The notes below the pieces were generated by a model that made no database searches, had not been told where the DNA came from, and worked only from the letters and a program-made list of their open reading frames with translations. A stretch of DNA of 64,000 bases, from NCBI RefSeq assembly GCF_000006565.2, contig NC_031471.1, forward strand, positions 806,001-870,000, read 5' to 3'. The position numbers were made by a program, and so were the translations under genes. Every line of letters starts with the position of its first letter. Position 1 is the first letter of the stretch. The DNA comes from Toxoplasma gondii ME49 (lineage: Eukaryota; Apicomplexa; Conoidasida; Eucoccidiorida; Sarcocystidae). Shown piece after piece: positions 36,401-50,005 of this stretch.

Positions 36401-37080
36401 TCGCCTCGCCCAGGTGCCCTCAATGCTGCTGCCGGCGCGTCCCCCTCCACGGAGCCCCCTGCGTCTGCCGTCTTGGACAAAGAACAAACGCATGCTTCTT
36501 GGACAGATCCGATTCCGACTCGGGAGCCTTTCTTGCACTCGTCGCCGTCCACCACAGCTGACATCTTCCCCCTCGACGCCCAAGGATCGTCTGGGCGTCT
36601 GTCTCCTTCCTCGACTCTCACGCCCTCCGGCCCCGTTTCCGCGCCGAGCAGGTCTCCTGTCTCCTCGCCCTCGCCCGATGGGACCGCGACGCAGGAGACG
36701 CGAGACGCCGGGGCAACAGCAGAGGCCGCCCTCTCTCAGCGGTGTCAGCTGTGCTCGGGGGAGTGCGACGTGGAGTGTGTACGCTATTTATTTCGAGTTC
36801 TGAGTGAAACTCAGCGGGCGTTCTTCGCAGTCGTCGATGTGCTCCTGCCCAGAAATTACCCCGCAGGCCCGCCGTACGTTGCAGTGGGTCTCTCTCACGC
36901 CGTCCCCCGAACGGAAGTCCAGAGGCTTCTGCGCGACTTGAGAGAAGAGTTCGAGGCCTCCAAGTAAGGCTTTTGAAAAAAAGATCAAAACTCGCCACCA
37001 GTACTCCCATGCTCACACAGGTCCAGACGCGGACATGTGAATATGGAGTCTTCTGTATCTGGATTCACAAGTATATAAAC

Positions 37081-37129
<49 letters not shown>

Positions 37130-40100
37130 CGTTTGTGTGGTGAGAGAGAAGCTACTCATCCTTTGTGCCCTGTGGAAGTACTGATGTTTTATGCGGCCTT
37201 CTCTCTCTTTTCGCAAAAAATATGAATGAGTGTCTCACGGCTTCCCCCGCCTTCCTGTTCACGCTTCTCTTGCTAGATCTCTGTGCATGTGGAGCTCTCT
37301 GTCGGTCGTCTCGACTGCGCCTCTTCGTTCAATCCACCATGTCCAGTGCTCCGCTTCCTTTCTTCCTTTCCTTGGCCACCTCACCTCCGATATTTCTTTT
37401 CCTCCGCCGCGTTAGTCGACCGCTTCCTTGTGCTTCGTCTCCTTCCTTCCTCATCTGGCCTGTCCAGCGTACTCAGCGCATGTCCCGCATGTCCCCTCTC
37501 TCTGTCTTCGTTCTCGTCAGAGGCGAGGTTGTCTTGTACCGACTCTGTCTCCAACTCCAGTCGTTCATGGCGGAGCTGTCGAGCACCTCTTGCTTCAGCA
37601 ATTTGTGGGAGGAAATGCATTTCAAGGAGCGTCAGAGACGGCACTTGCTGCTGCGCGAGCAGCATATGATTCACCAGAGTCTGAAGGCTCGGCAAGGCCT
37701 TCTGTCGCATCCGTTCGGGCATTTGGCCGGGCGCCTCAACGACGAGCGACGAGCCGCTCCCCTCGGGTCTTCAGAGACGCGCCACAGCTACCGGTACGCC
37801 GCCACTCCCTCGCTCGCGGATTCCGTCGACGACAGCGGCCTCGTCGGCAGCCGCGCGCCCGGTGGCGGCCCCTGCCAGGCCGACCGTGGAGCCCAAGGCT
37901 CCTACGCCGACCTTGCGACCGCGGTCGGAGCCGGCCCGCTCAAGCGCGCAGGCTCCTCCCGGGGCGACCTCGAGCGCGACCTCGCCGACTCGGTCCCTGG
38001 ACCTGCCAACGGCGGCCAGTTCGCAGGGCGCCTCGCCGCGCTCGACCGCTTCGGCGAACAACGGGGAGAAAACGCCTTCACGTTTCAAGCTGCTGTCAAG
38101 GCCCGCATGCGTCGTATCCTCGACGACAGACGACAGGAGCCTTTCGACAATGAGTAGGCGCTGCAGGAAAAGAGGGGAGAGGGCGGAGCGTGGCAGGCGG
38201 CGGTGCAGGCGAACAGAGAGAGAACAAGGGAAGGAAAAAGAGAACAACATCCGAAACAGAGGAAGAAGAGAAGAAGAGGACCACAGGGCAAGCGGGTGCC
38301 GGGGCCTCCAAGGGAGGGCGAAGGCCTTTCGCTCTCGAGCTTTGGGGAAGAAATGTTATGATTGGAGTTGGTGTTAACATGGGAGTTCACGGATGCGGGA
38401 GAAAACGCGCGAAGAGCGCTAAAACGCGTGGAGTAACAAGGACTGCAGAGGCGCTTCTTGTCGACTTGCGTCTTCGACATTTGCTTCGTCGAGAGGGCGG
38501 CGGCGAACGCGGAACAAATACAACGAAAAAGCCTACCGGAGAGTCGAGCGGGGACGCAGTGTTTTCTTTCCACGATGTCCTTGATTCTTCGGAGGCGACC
38601 CGTGGGGTCTCTGGCCTGTATGCAGGTTCCTCGTGACAGTGAGCTGAAGCGAAATGTGACGCGTTGCCCTTTTTCCATGTGCCTGTTCACGGTTGCTCTT
38701 TCTTGGATTCTTCGCATCACCCTGTGCTGGAGCCGTGGTCTCAACATGCGGCTCGCATGCAGTCTTCTTTTCGAGACCTGCATTCGATTTTTCCTCTTTG
38801 GTTGCCGCGACAGGATTCTGTTCCGTTGTTTTTCTGGCATGCTTTTTTGTGTCGGCCAGCCCATCGCTGCAGTACTCCCGGAGTGTCGCCTGGGCCGCCG
38901 ACGACGAGGCTTCGTTTTACTGGGAGGACGAGGACGACGAAGAGGTTTCTGACTTCCTTGATCTCGAAGAGGACTATGTCGATATTCAGGTAAAACGTCG
39001 AGCAATTCTTGTTCTTGGCTCCTTGTCTCTCGCTTCCCTCTCTCCCACTTTGCGCGCTTCTTCTCCAGTGGGGAACGTTAGCGCATTTTCACGAACTTCT
39101 GTCGTTGAAGCCTATAGAGGCGACGTGAGTGCGACTGCTGGTTTTCTGGACAGCGCATGCGCGGTCGCTGCGTGTGTATGCCTCCACTGTCCATTTTATC
39201 TCGGCTTCTCGGGCGTTCCAAGGTGCCTTGGTCTTCTTCGTCGTCGCAACATGCGCGTCGCCGCTGCGTAGTTCTCTGGCACTCTCTAACGACGCGTTTC
39301 CAGCTCTTAAACAAGCCATGAAGACTTTCTCATTTCGAATTCGGAACGGAGTTCGCGCCCCTCGCTTCCGCTCCGGCGCCTCGCACCGGGTATCTTCTGC
39401 TGAAAGTCTTTGTTTTTCTCGTTCAGTCGAGCTTCTACGCCTCGCCCTCGAACTCGCGGAGACGGGCCTCGCACCGGCGCTGGATCTCTCAATTTCGGCG
39501 CTGCCGCTCGGCTGTCACGTCGCAGCCGTCTCCGATCTCCGGCGCCTTCGGCCTCGAGGTGGAGCCCCAGAAAAAATCAGAGGGCCCGCCGAGTCCCGCG
39601 CGCGACTCCGAGGTCCCAGCGGCCTCGCAGGCGCTCTCAGGCGTCGTCGCAGGGGCGCGCGCCGCCCCAGTGGGCGCTGTGCCAGACGAAAAGGGAGGCG
39701 GAGACAGCGAACCGGGGGTGCTCGAGAAAGAAAGTGCGCAAGCGCTGTCGGGGCAGGCGGGCGTTCCCTCGTCCCCGCTCGCCGGCAAAACGCCGGAGGC
39801 GAAGAAACAGAGCGACAGCGGTGCTGGAGCCCAAGCCGGTTCGGGCGCGCTGGGCTGCACGGGTGCCCGTGACGGCGCCGCGGCTGGCGACGCGGAGACA
39901 ACGGCGCCCCCGAGCGGCCTCTCCGAGAGCCTCTGCGTCGCGGGGGCGGCGGGCCGAGAGGAAAGGCGCCGCGGGGCAGGGAGTTTCCGATCGCTTCTCC
40001 TCAGCTCACAAAGGACGACGAGATACCAAAGAGATTTCATTCAACTCGAGGTGAGAGGAAAGCACGGAGAAGTCGAGGGAAACAGTCTGCGCGAGTACCG

Positions 40101-41407
40101 CTCCGACACAGGCTGCAAGAGAAGCTGTTCGAGAGAAGAATCCTGAGGAGAGGGAGGGAGACTACGGACCCTGAGGGAGTGCGTTTTGGGAGAAAAGACA
40201 ACCGAGTAACTCATTTCGGCGCAGACCACCCTGGTCGTCTCTGCTCTTTCATTTTGCGGCGGCCGGCGCGTGTGGTATTTCTTGTAACTTCATGTTCTGT
40301 TCTGCTGCCCTGACAGGTACTGGGCAGCCGCGAGCGGTACCGCATTGCTCTCGTTTACCACATCATCGACAAGCACAAGTACATCGTGAAGCAAATCTTC
40401 ATTCCCTGCGGTCCAGTGTCTCTGTTGGCCCGTCTCTCGCCAGGCACAGAAGCTGGACGGAGACGCAAGCAACTTCAGGGCCTCGAACTCGTTGAAAGCG
40501 CTCTTCGTCAAGTGACGCTCCTCTGTGCTCTTCAACATCCCGTACGTCAACACTGAAACAACTCTCAGCCAATACAGGATCTGCATGGTCCGACAAGGCG
40601 TCGTAACTGCCGCTAGGTGCTTCTGCGACGATCCAACCACAGTCATCCCTACATATCGACATGTATATATATATATATATTTTATATTGATACATATGCA
40701 TATATACGTATATATACGTATTTATAGTTATATATATGTGTATATGTATATGTCTGTGTGCTTATACGCATCATTCGTTTTCTACATGCGGACATGCATA
40801 GATGCACACATGGGGAAAACTGCTCAGCTTCAAAGGACGTTGGCTTCCGCGGTTTTCTCTGCGTGAGTGGAGAGTGCGTTTCTGTTCTTCGGTCGGATCA
40901 CAGGGACTGGCAAGGCAGTGGGGAGGAGGCGCGCTCATAGAACTCTCTTGTTTTTTCGCTTCGCCTTTGCAGTACATCATGCGGTACCACCAAGCGTGGA
41001 CGCAGTACCACACCGCCGCTGCGCTCGCCGCCACCAGCGGCGAAGGCGGGGACCCCCCCAACGCGATGCCTCTGTCGGATCTAGGCGACGCGCCAGAGAG
41101 CGGCGAGGAGCCTTGCATTGGAGTGTACGTACAGATGGAGTTCTGCGAGCGCAGTCTCGAAGACGAAATCGAGAAACGCACAGTGCTGCACTGGGACTCT
41201 CAGCAAATCTGGACGCTGTTTCGACAGGTACAGGAAAAAGGAGAAACGAACGTTCCTCGGTCCATCGAGTTCGCGCGTCGAGACGTGTACACACGTCTGG
41301 GACTCTGAACAGATCTGCTACGCAGGCAGCCTGCTCGCCGCTCGACAAGAAGAGGTCTCTCTCGTCAAAATAAAACGCGCAATATCAAATTCTCCACTCC
41401 GCATACG

Positions 41408-41455
<48 letters not shown>

Positions 41456-44400
41456 GTATATGCATGCATATATAGTGGGATGTACGTGAATGTGTATATT
41501 CATTGTAGAGAAGTAGAGACAGATGGAACTCGGTGTATGATTATCGGAAGGAAGAGCGGTGTTGGACAGAGAAGCAAGCCGCATGTGTCTTTCTCTGGTG
41601 GAGGGTCTGTCGTTTGTGAGTAGCTGTTTATCGTTTCTCAGTTTCCGCCAGTCTTTTTGGATTTTCGGAGGATTGTCTCGGGAACGCGTCGTTCACGGTG
41701 TCTCTCGCCTGCTTGCCGTCGTCTGCCTCCACTCTCCGATAGCCCGTCGCTTTCCCTCTCACTGTCGTTTACAATGAAGCACTGTCTCTGCATTACTCCA
41801 TGTACATACACAGACGCCGTCGGGATGCGAGGCCGGTTGCAAAAGAGTATCAAGCCGCTGAACAGCGAACTAAGACAGTTAATGACGGTTCCTCTTCGGT
41901 GTGCCGCTGGTTTGGTTCGCGTTTCGTCGGAGTAGATTCCCTGCGCAATTTCGTTTTTGTTCACATGTCGTTTGAGTCGAGCCTTGCCCTGTTGCAAAGG
42001 CAGACATCGTCGCCTTTCGTGTAGCGCCTCCGTGGCTGCGTTTTTCTCCTCGCGACGACTTTTTTCAGACGCTGGAAGCTCTGGTGTACATACACCGCAA
42101 CCGGGTGTGTCACCTGTCTCTGAAGCCGTCGAACGTATTTCTTGAGCCTGACGCTTACGGCTACAATGTCAAGGTGAGTCCCGCGTCGAACCTCTCTTCT
42201 GCTTTTTCGCACTGGCGAGAAAGCACCGTTGGTTTATCTTTTCTCTCCCTTCGTCTCGTGGAGTTTGCATCGTTTCCCCCTCTTTCGGTTCTCTTTTCGC
42301 GCTTCTCGTCGCTGGTCTGCGGGGCCGTCTTCGTCGATTTCGCAGATGACTCGTTTCTCTTCCCTCCGATACAGCTGCTGCTGACTTCGAATTCCCTCTC
42401 TCAAACGCCGACGAGAGAAGCAGAGGACGCCGAGCAGCGTTTTCTCAAAGTGCAGAAAAAGTGCATGCGTCTCCCGTCTGCCTCTCTCCAGCATTTTATT
42501 GTTTTTTCAAATGCAGTGAATGTTCGGTTTCTCGTCTGCGTCTTCCATTCGACTGTCGAGACACCTGGGTGTCGGTTGTACTTTTCAGCTGGGCGACTTC
42601 GGCATCACTTCACTTTTTTCGATTGTTCACAACGTGCACTCGCCCATTTCGCGACTCTACACGGCGCCGGAACTCCTCGGCGCAGCGGACAGGAAATTCG
42701 CTTCTCTGACGATGCGCGACGCAGACAAGGCAGACATGTACTCTCTCGGGTGAGAAGCACTGACAACGAAGCGTGAGAATGATCAAGGGAGAAGAAGGCC
42801 GCGGAAAAAACGGGGCAGTAGGCGCGGCGAGACGGCGACGCGGAAGATCAAATTGGAGAAACGATGGGGGAGAGAAAGGGAGGCAGACGAGAGACGCTGG
42901 GTCGCTAAGAGTGGAAGGAAATCGAGGAAGTGTAGGAGGGAGAGAGGCGGACGGCAGAAGCGAAGGCAGAGAAGAGGAACTGAAGAAATGTTACAGGACA
43001 CAGCAGAGGAACGCGTCCACGAAAGCGACAGGCGACTCTTCACAAGTTTGACTTGCAGAACGCGTCAGCCTCTTTTGTAGAAGAGGCGCGACATTCCGTT
43101 TGTACAGGCGTATGTCTCGGAGGCCTCCGACGTCAAGGACGGCTGCGATGAAACGCTTCTTTCCACGTCCGCTTCGCGTCTTCTTCCCTGCCCTGTCTGG
43201 AGCTCTCGTTGACTGCATGCTCGCGCTTCTCTCCGTTGTATCTGTCTCCCGTGTGCCAGCTGTCTGTGCCTTTTTGAGCGGCCCTTCCTCGACGCTGTTT
43301 GTTTCCTTCTCTCAGCGTCCTCTTTGCGGAGATGTGGGGTCGACACGAAATGTTCGGACGCTCCTGCAGTCGGATCGAGTTTTTAACTTCTCTCGTGAAA
43401 GAACGGAATCTGCAGCAGCTGAACGTTCCTTCAGCGGCCGTCAAAATCATCAAGTAAGCTTGATACTCAACACCTGGTCCATCTGAACATTCACTTTCAT
43501 CTGACGTGATACAATATATATACATATATATATATATACATACATATACATATATATATATATATTCTTATGTATGCATATGTGTCTTTATTTATAGATA
43601 CGTAGCTGTGTGTGTGTGTGATGATGCTTATGAATATACATATTTCTACATATTTGTATGTATACAGGTTGTTTTTTGATGTGACGTCTTGGTTCGAGCT
43701 GTGAGAGCAGAAGGCACATAAGGCTCGGTGTTTGTGGCGAAGCGTATTTCAGTGTGAACGTTCGCGAGTTTCTGCTGCTGCTCATGTAGAACGCTCGTGA
43801 CTCCTTGTTGAGTCTTTGGTACTCAAGAACAGGAAAGTCGGAACTACCTCTTTGTGCAGCGTGGACTGTCGACTGAATCGACAAGCTCGAAGGCTATAAT
43901 CTCTGTCTCTGTCTTAGCTGCTATTCTGTACGGAGAAACGTTTCGAGCGTTTGCTTGCTCCGAATTCGAAGTCTTTCTAGCAACTGTTGCGCTTCAAGGA
44001 ACATGGAAAGACATGTTGAAACCTGTGGGAGAAATACTCCGATGCACGTTTTTAGACGAGAACAGCGCCGCGCAGAGGTGCATCAAAACAACAGACCGAG
44101 AAGGAGAGGGTAAAATGCGAGGCGCGAGGACAACACAGAGAATGAACGGCGGGGAACTGCATGCTTGAGGGGCCGGTCTCTTCAGCTCAGAATCAGCTGC
44201 GTTTTCCTTTCTTTTCCTGTTTCTCTCTTCTCGTTTTTCTTCGTTCCCAACTATGCCTGGTTTGCACGCGTTGTAATGCGCGTTGTGGCTGCAGCTGTCT
44301 GCAACTCTGTCTTTGTGTCCGGCTCGTTTTTTCGCTCACCGCCTGCCTGCCTGCAGTCGATGGTGTCTTCGCGCGTTTCCATCTCGCCTGGTTTGAGTCT

Positions 44401-45226
44401 TCTTCTCCACCCTTTATTTGACCTTCTTGTCTCTCGCCATTTCGCCATCTCTGTGTCGCTCGTTCGTTATCTCGGACTGTTGCTGTCGCTCCGTCTCTCT
44501 CTTGCTCCGCTTCTGGCTCTTCCCCATCGTAGCCTCTGAGTGTCTTAGAGCCGCATGCTCGTTTGCCTTCTCTCTCCCTCTCGCCTTCTCTCCCCGTCTC
44601 GCCTTCTCCCCCCGTCTCGCCTGCTTCCTTCCTCACGTCCTTCGATCTGTCTGCGACCATGCGTTTAGGCACCTGCTGTCTCCGAATCCTGGAGATCGTC
44701 CTTCGTCAATGACTTTGCTGCAGTCTTCGCTGCTTCCACCAGCTGTCGAGGAGGATCTGTTCAAAGCCTTTCTTCTTCGGCTGCGTACGCAGGTCCAGAG
44801 TCGCTCTGCGACACCGCCTCTTCGGGACTCTTCGCTCTCGCCTGCGAGCAGAAAGAAAACAGATCCGCGGAAAAAAAATCTGGACAAAGGCCGAAGTTCT
44901 CTCGCTTCCACCGCTCAGACTGAAGGCCTGCAATCCCACACTCCACACGGAGCCCCGGGCCTGGCAGGCGAAGTCCTCAAAATCTTTTTTCGTCGACAAT
45001 TCGATTCTGCATCTGCGACTCTCTTCTTTAGTGATTTCCTTGTACGTCCACGAACAGTCTTTCGCATGCGTACGCCTTTCTCAAAAATATGGGCATTCAC
45101 AAGCTGTTCCACTGTTCTCTACCTACATGTGTAGGTATATACGCATACATTTATTTATTTAACTCATACGTTTCCATAGATACACCTACATATATATATA
45201 TATATTTATATTACATATATATATAT

Positions 45227-45269
<43 letters not shown>

Positions 45270-48200
45270 CATATATATATTTATATTATATATATGTATA
45301 TATATTTATACATATTATATATATATATACATATATATTCTGAATATTTCTACAGAAGTGTTTGTATGAGTACACAGTCACGCATGTGTCTGCAGAGGTG
45401 TGTAGGACTTGGTGGCGTTTACGAGTAGAAAAATTCGTGTATAAAGACGGACGTCTTTGCTGCTGTATAGATCTACGGGGCAGTTGGATACGAGAAACAT
45501 GTCTACCTCTACAGGCGCATCAGTCTTCATCAGTCTGTTTCTCCCTGTGGACCCGTATATGCGTCTCTCTGCTTTTATCGATGTCCTTTCCCCTACCTCT
45601 GTGTATGCATGCCCTTCTTCAAAGTATCCATCGACGCGTTCTGTCGTCTCCTCAGTATCTGTATCTCTTCCCGTCTGCCTCTTGTTCTCCCTCTGTATAT
45701 CTACACATTTATACAAATGAATGCATATATATATATATATTTATATATATTTATATATGCGTATTTATAAAGATATTCATATGTAAAACGACACGTATAA
45801 AAAACACATATAAGTATATCAATAAATTTGTATATATAAACAGGAATATGGAAGGCGTGAACATAGAGGAGTGCGAACAATAGCCATGCTATGAAATACT
45901 TATCACGTACGCGTTTGTTATTTCTACACTGACGTATCTATATATATATATATATATATGTATATTTCTATATGAAGGCATGTCTATTTAGGAATGAATA
46001 TTTATTGAACAAGGTGAACGTGGAGAGACAGATTTACATTTGTGGGGGAATGATGCATGTGTCGACCGAGGGTACGAGGGCGAGGCAGCCAGTCCTACGG
46101 TCGGCGGATTCGCTGTCAACGTCCCTTTCCTTCCTCGTCCAACTGCGCAAAGGGGAGACTGGAAAAGAGCGACTTTTGTCGTTTGCGACTGCTTTTCCAC
46201 AGAGAAGATCCAGCACGGCGCCCGAGCCTGAAATGCGGTGTCTCGTACAACGGTCCCTTGCCGACTTCTTTGCTCGATGCGGCGCAGACGAAATTCAAAT
46301 CCCTCTCCTTGTTCCCCTGACGAAAGGCCTGGCGAAATGTGAAGAGGCCTTGAAACACTCACGTACGAAATCTCAGCATCTCAGTTGCTTCTTTTCTTCC
46401 CCCGTCTCGTTCTTTAACTCTCTGTCGTTCTTGGTCTGTGGAGTTCTCTCTCCAGCTCTGCCTGTCTCGTCCGCGGTCGTTCTTTGTGTTTTTGTACGCT
46501 TCTCTCTCTCCCTAGCTGGCGTCCGCGCTCTCTCTGTACCTCTTCCGCTGTCGGTCTCCTTCGCCGTGTCTGTGTTTCAACTGTTCTACGCGTCCTGGTT
46601 TTGCTTTTTCTTCGTTCCTCGACGGGTGGACGCACCAACCGTTGCAACCCCACAGCCTTCTCCTCTGCCCTGTTTTTCTTTTCAGCGACGTATGCGTCGA
46701 TTCCTCTCTCCGAGTCTCTGTCTCTGCTGGACCACAGAAATGTACTTCTGACTCTCCCGCGGTTCTTCACCTCTGCGCTCTGTGCCTGCGGAGACGCGGG
46801 CGCCTTGCCAGACTCTCTCCACTCTGCGTCGCTCGCGCCATCTCCGGAGGCGGCTCTCCAGGCGCTGCTGTCTCCTGTCTCCTCGCGCCTGTCGACCTGT
46901 CCCTTCTGTGGGGAACTGTCTCCTTCGGCTTCCGTGTCTCCTCGCTCGTCGCTCTCGTCCGCCTCCTGCTTTGCCCATGCTGCGCTCCTCTCGGCGCCTG
47001 TGGGCAGAGCTTACGCTGGGCTCCTCGAAGACTCAGAGAGAGGAAAAGAGAAAACAGAAGACTCTGAAATTTCGAGTGCAGGATGCGAATACCGACGCTT
47101 CTGCGTGGGCCATTGTTACACAGCTCCAACGGTACGTTGTCTTAAATGCTGTCCGAAGATTCCGTTTCTTCTTTCTTCTTGCGTCTCGAAACTAGCTCTT
47201 CTCTCAGACCTACGCGCGTTCGTGGATGCTGCGCGTCTCACGTTCTTAGTGTAGAGTGTTTGTCCTCTTTAGTCTCGAAACGTTTTAGCGTCGCGCCTCG
47301 ATGCCGCCCGCTTCTCCTCTCTGCCGCCATTGCAAGTTCCTCGCTTACCTGTACCGTAAACTTTTGTGTTTCTGATCTGCGACTCGTCGATTCCCTGCCA
47401 CCTGTTCGCTGTACATACACCCCACTGCGGTCGCGCTGTGTCGTGTAGGTCTCGTTCCTCGCGAGCTACGGTCACCCTCTTCCATACTTTTCCGCCTGCT
47501 ACCAGCTTCTCTTCCCTGCTGGCCCCGAGCCGCCTTGTCCCTCCTCAACATCCCCGCTCTGTCGCAAATCCAGTAAGCCTGCCGCTGCGACGGAGGCATC
47601 TCCTCCTTCTCTTCCCCACTCTTCTTCTCCTTTCTCGCCGTCGTCACATCTCGCGCTCTCGGCGGAGGAGCAGCGGACAGCTCTTTTAGAGGCTGAAGTT
47701 CTGTCGGTCTGCGGAGGCGCGATGAGGACTGTGCAAGCGAGTCTCGGCCTCGCTCTTGGCTGGCGAGTCTCTTGGTCTCTCGGCAGCCTCTTGCCTGCAA
47801 TTCTCAGGTAGGTGGAGCCGCAGAGGCACTGAATCACTCGCAGAAACGATCGTGAAGATGCGCCAGCGCAGAGGTCACAGAGCTGCTACGCAGGGTCTGA
47901 GAACGAGAAACAGCGTTGCGAGTTGACACAGTTGACAAAGAAATTGGTAACGAAAGCTCGAGCGCCTCATGTCTGAAAGTAGCGAGTTTGTGGTGGGATG
48001 CCTGTTGTCGCTCAAACCGCGTAGAGACCGAGTGTTCTAGTGTACATCCACCTGCGTCGTCTGCGATCCCATGCGTCCTGTGACATCAGTCCTTCCTGTT
48101 TTTCATGGCGAACGATGTTCTGTTTCGCTTGTGCCTCAGAGAATCTTTCTTGGTCCCGCTCTCAGAGCTGCCGCATGCAATGGCGCTGCTCCGGCAAGTG

Positions 48201-49973
48201 CGACCGTCGGAGACGGGCCAAGTGCCAAGAGACGCCCTTCAGAAGGCTGTGGAGAGACTCCTCGATGTAAGAAAAAAAACTGGAAGACTAAAAATAAGCA
48301 TCGAATTGCAAAAACATGCCTGGTATGTATACATGAATATACACGTATATATCTGTATATATACATATATATACATACATACAAACATAAATATATATAT
48401 ATATATATACATACATATATACATATACATACACATATATATACATATATATATATATATATAAATTGGTCGGGGGATATGCCACAGGGTTGTTTTCTCT
48501 GTTCTCTTGAATTCGCATTATCTTGTGTTTCTTTGTCGTTTGGATTACTTTTCCTTGTTCGCCTTCAGCATGTCTCGTTTCTCCTCTTTCTGCGGATCTC
48601 TTCTCTTTTGCGTTCGCCTCCGGTTCATTCTTCGCGCGGCAGGCGCTGACATCCACTGCAGTTCCCTCTCCTTCTTGCGCTTCGTTCTCTCTCCACGTTT
48701 TTGATGGCCTGTTTCTTCTTCTTTCCGCGTTCGTTTGACGCCTTTCGGTTCCCCGTCGGTGCTTTTCTCGGCTATGTCCGGTCGGTTTCTTTCTTCGCAC
48801 GTTCTTTTCTTTTTTCTCTTTCTCTCGCTTCCCGTTCCCGAGTGCTCCCTCTCCCGCCCGTTTTTCCGAACCAGACTGTCGCTTTCTTTTCTGTCTTCTT
48901 CTGCGTGTAGAATCACTCGGTTCTTCCCTTTGCGGAACGTCCCCGGTTTGCCGCGAGTCTCCTGTGTGTCGCCGCTTGCGACGGCGCTTCCGTCCGCGCG
49001 TCTGTCGCGCGTCTCTTTCAGGTTCACTCTCGCCTCCACCGACGCATGCAGAGCGACGCGGTCCTCTCCAGACTGTGTCTGCTTCTCGCCCACCGACCTC
49101 TCGCGCCTCGTCCTCTTCTGCTGCAGCTCCTCTCCTCTTCGTCGCTCGCTCTCGGCGGCGCATGCCAGCCGGGAGGTGACCGGGGCAGAGACGCCGAAAG
49201 GCGCGTAGAGACAGGTCACTCGCAGGGAACAGAAGGGCAAGACAAGGGAGGCAGCGCTGCCGAGCAGTCGCTGGCCGACGCCTTCCTCGCAGGCGAGGTG
49301 GGGAGACATCTGATGAGAGCTCTCTACATCGAGAGGAGTCTGGCGAAGACGGAGGAAGAGTGCCGGAACTTCCTCTTTCGCGTCTTCCTCCCAGGCGACT
49401 TCAGATCCTTCGATCCCATGGTAGGAGAGACGAACACAACAAGGAACAACGGAGCCTGCTGAAGGAGCTCGGCTCGCACTGAATGACGAGCGGCGCGAAG
49501 GGAAGGAAAGAGAGGAGAGAGCGAAAAAAAACGAGAGACAGGACGCGTAGAAATGCCGGAATCGAGAAATCTTAGAGGGGCGAAGAATCGCTACCTACGT
49601 AGGAGTAGAGAACGAGACGCGAGACGGGCATCCATTTGAAGTTCGGGACTGTGTTATCTGAGAGTCGGTTCTTCTTGATGCAACGCATGCAGCGAGATGA
49701 GGAACCAAGGTGAGACATGTTCCGATGCTGCATGCGCGTTTCAAATGCACTCGAGACCAGCGTCCCGTCGGTCTGCATGTTGTTCCACTTGTGAGGTGCG
49801 AACTCTCCCAACGCAATCCCATCCCCCCCAGTGCCGAGTCGACGCTTCGCGTCCATTTTAATCGAAGAAATGGCAGTCTTCGATCCTTCACTCCTTGTCA
49901 TGTCTTCTGCTCGTCAGGGTCTGCTCTTCCAAGCCTCCGTCGGAACGTCCTGCCCCGACAAGTCTTCCTCTTC

Positions 49974-50005
<32 letters not shown>

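Larger units (their letters stand above)
40317..44790 (+). other. Kinase-like domain of the GCN2-like protein (exons 6-11)
   Basis: Subdomain reading: the nucleotide loop region is [12 protein letters not shown] with no GxGxxG; the VAIK Lys is K1467 in YIVKQI. The alphaC segment SALRQVTLL has Gln1507 where eIF2alpha kinases have Glu. The [12 protein letters not shown] segment is well conserved. The catalytic loop is H1617-L-S-L-K-P-S-N, so HRD has become HLS; Lys1621 and Asn1624 remain. DFG is 1640-1642, followed by a short activation segment and TAPELL. DMYSLGVLFAEMW and the GDRPSS C-lobe are intact. Confidence 0.85.

Noticed and set aside
46782..47195. Alternative frame ending [14 protein letters not shown] within the HisRS-like exon
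   Set aside because: The other frame gives [11 protein letters not shown], which fits the motif-2 strand, and keeps phase with the flanking exons.
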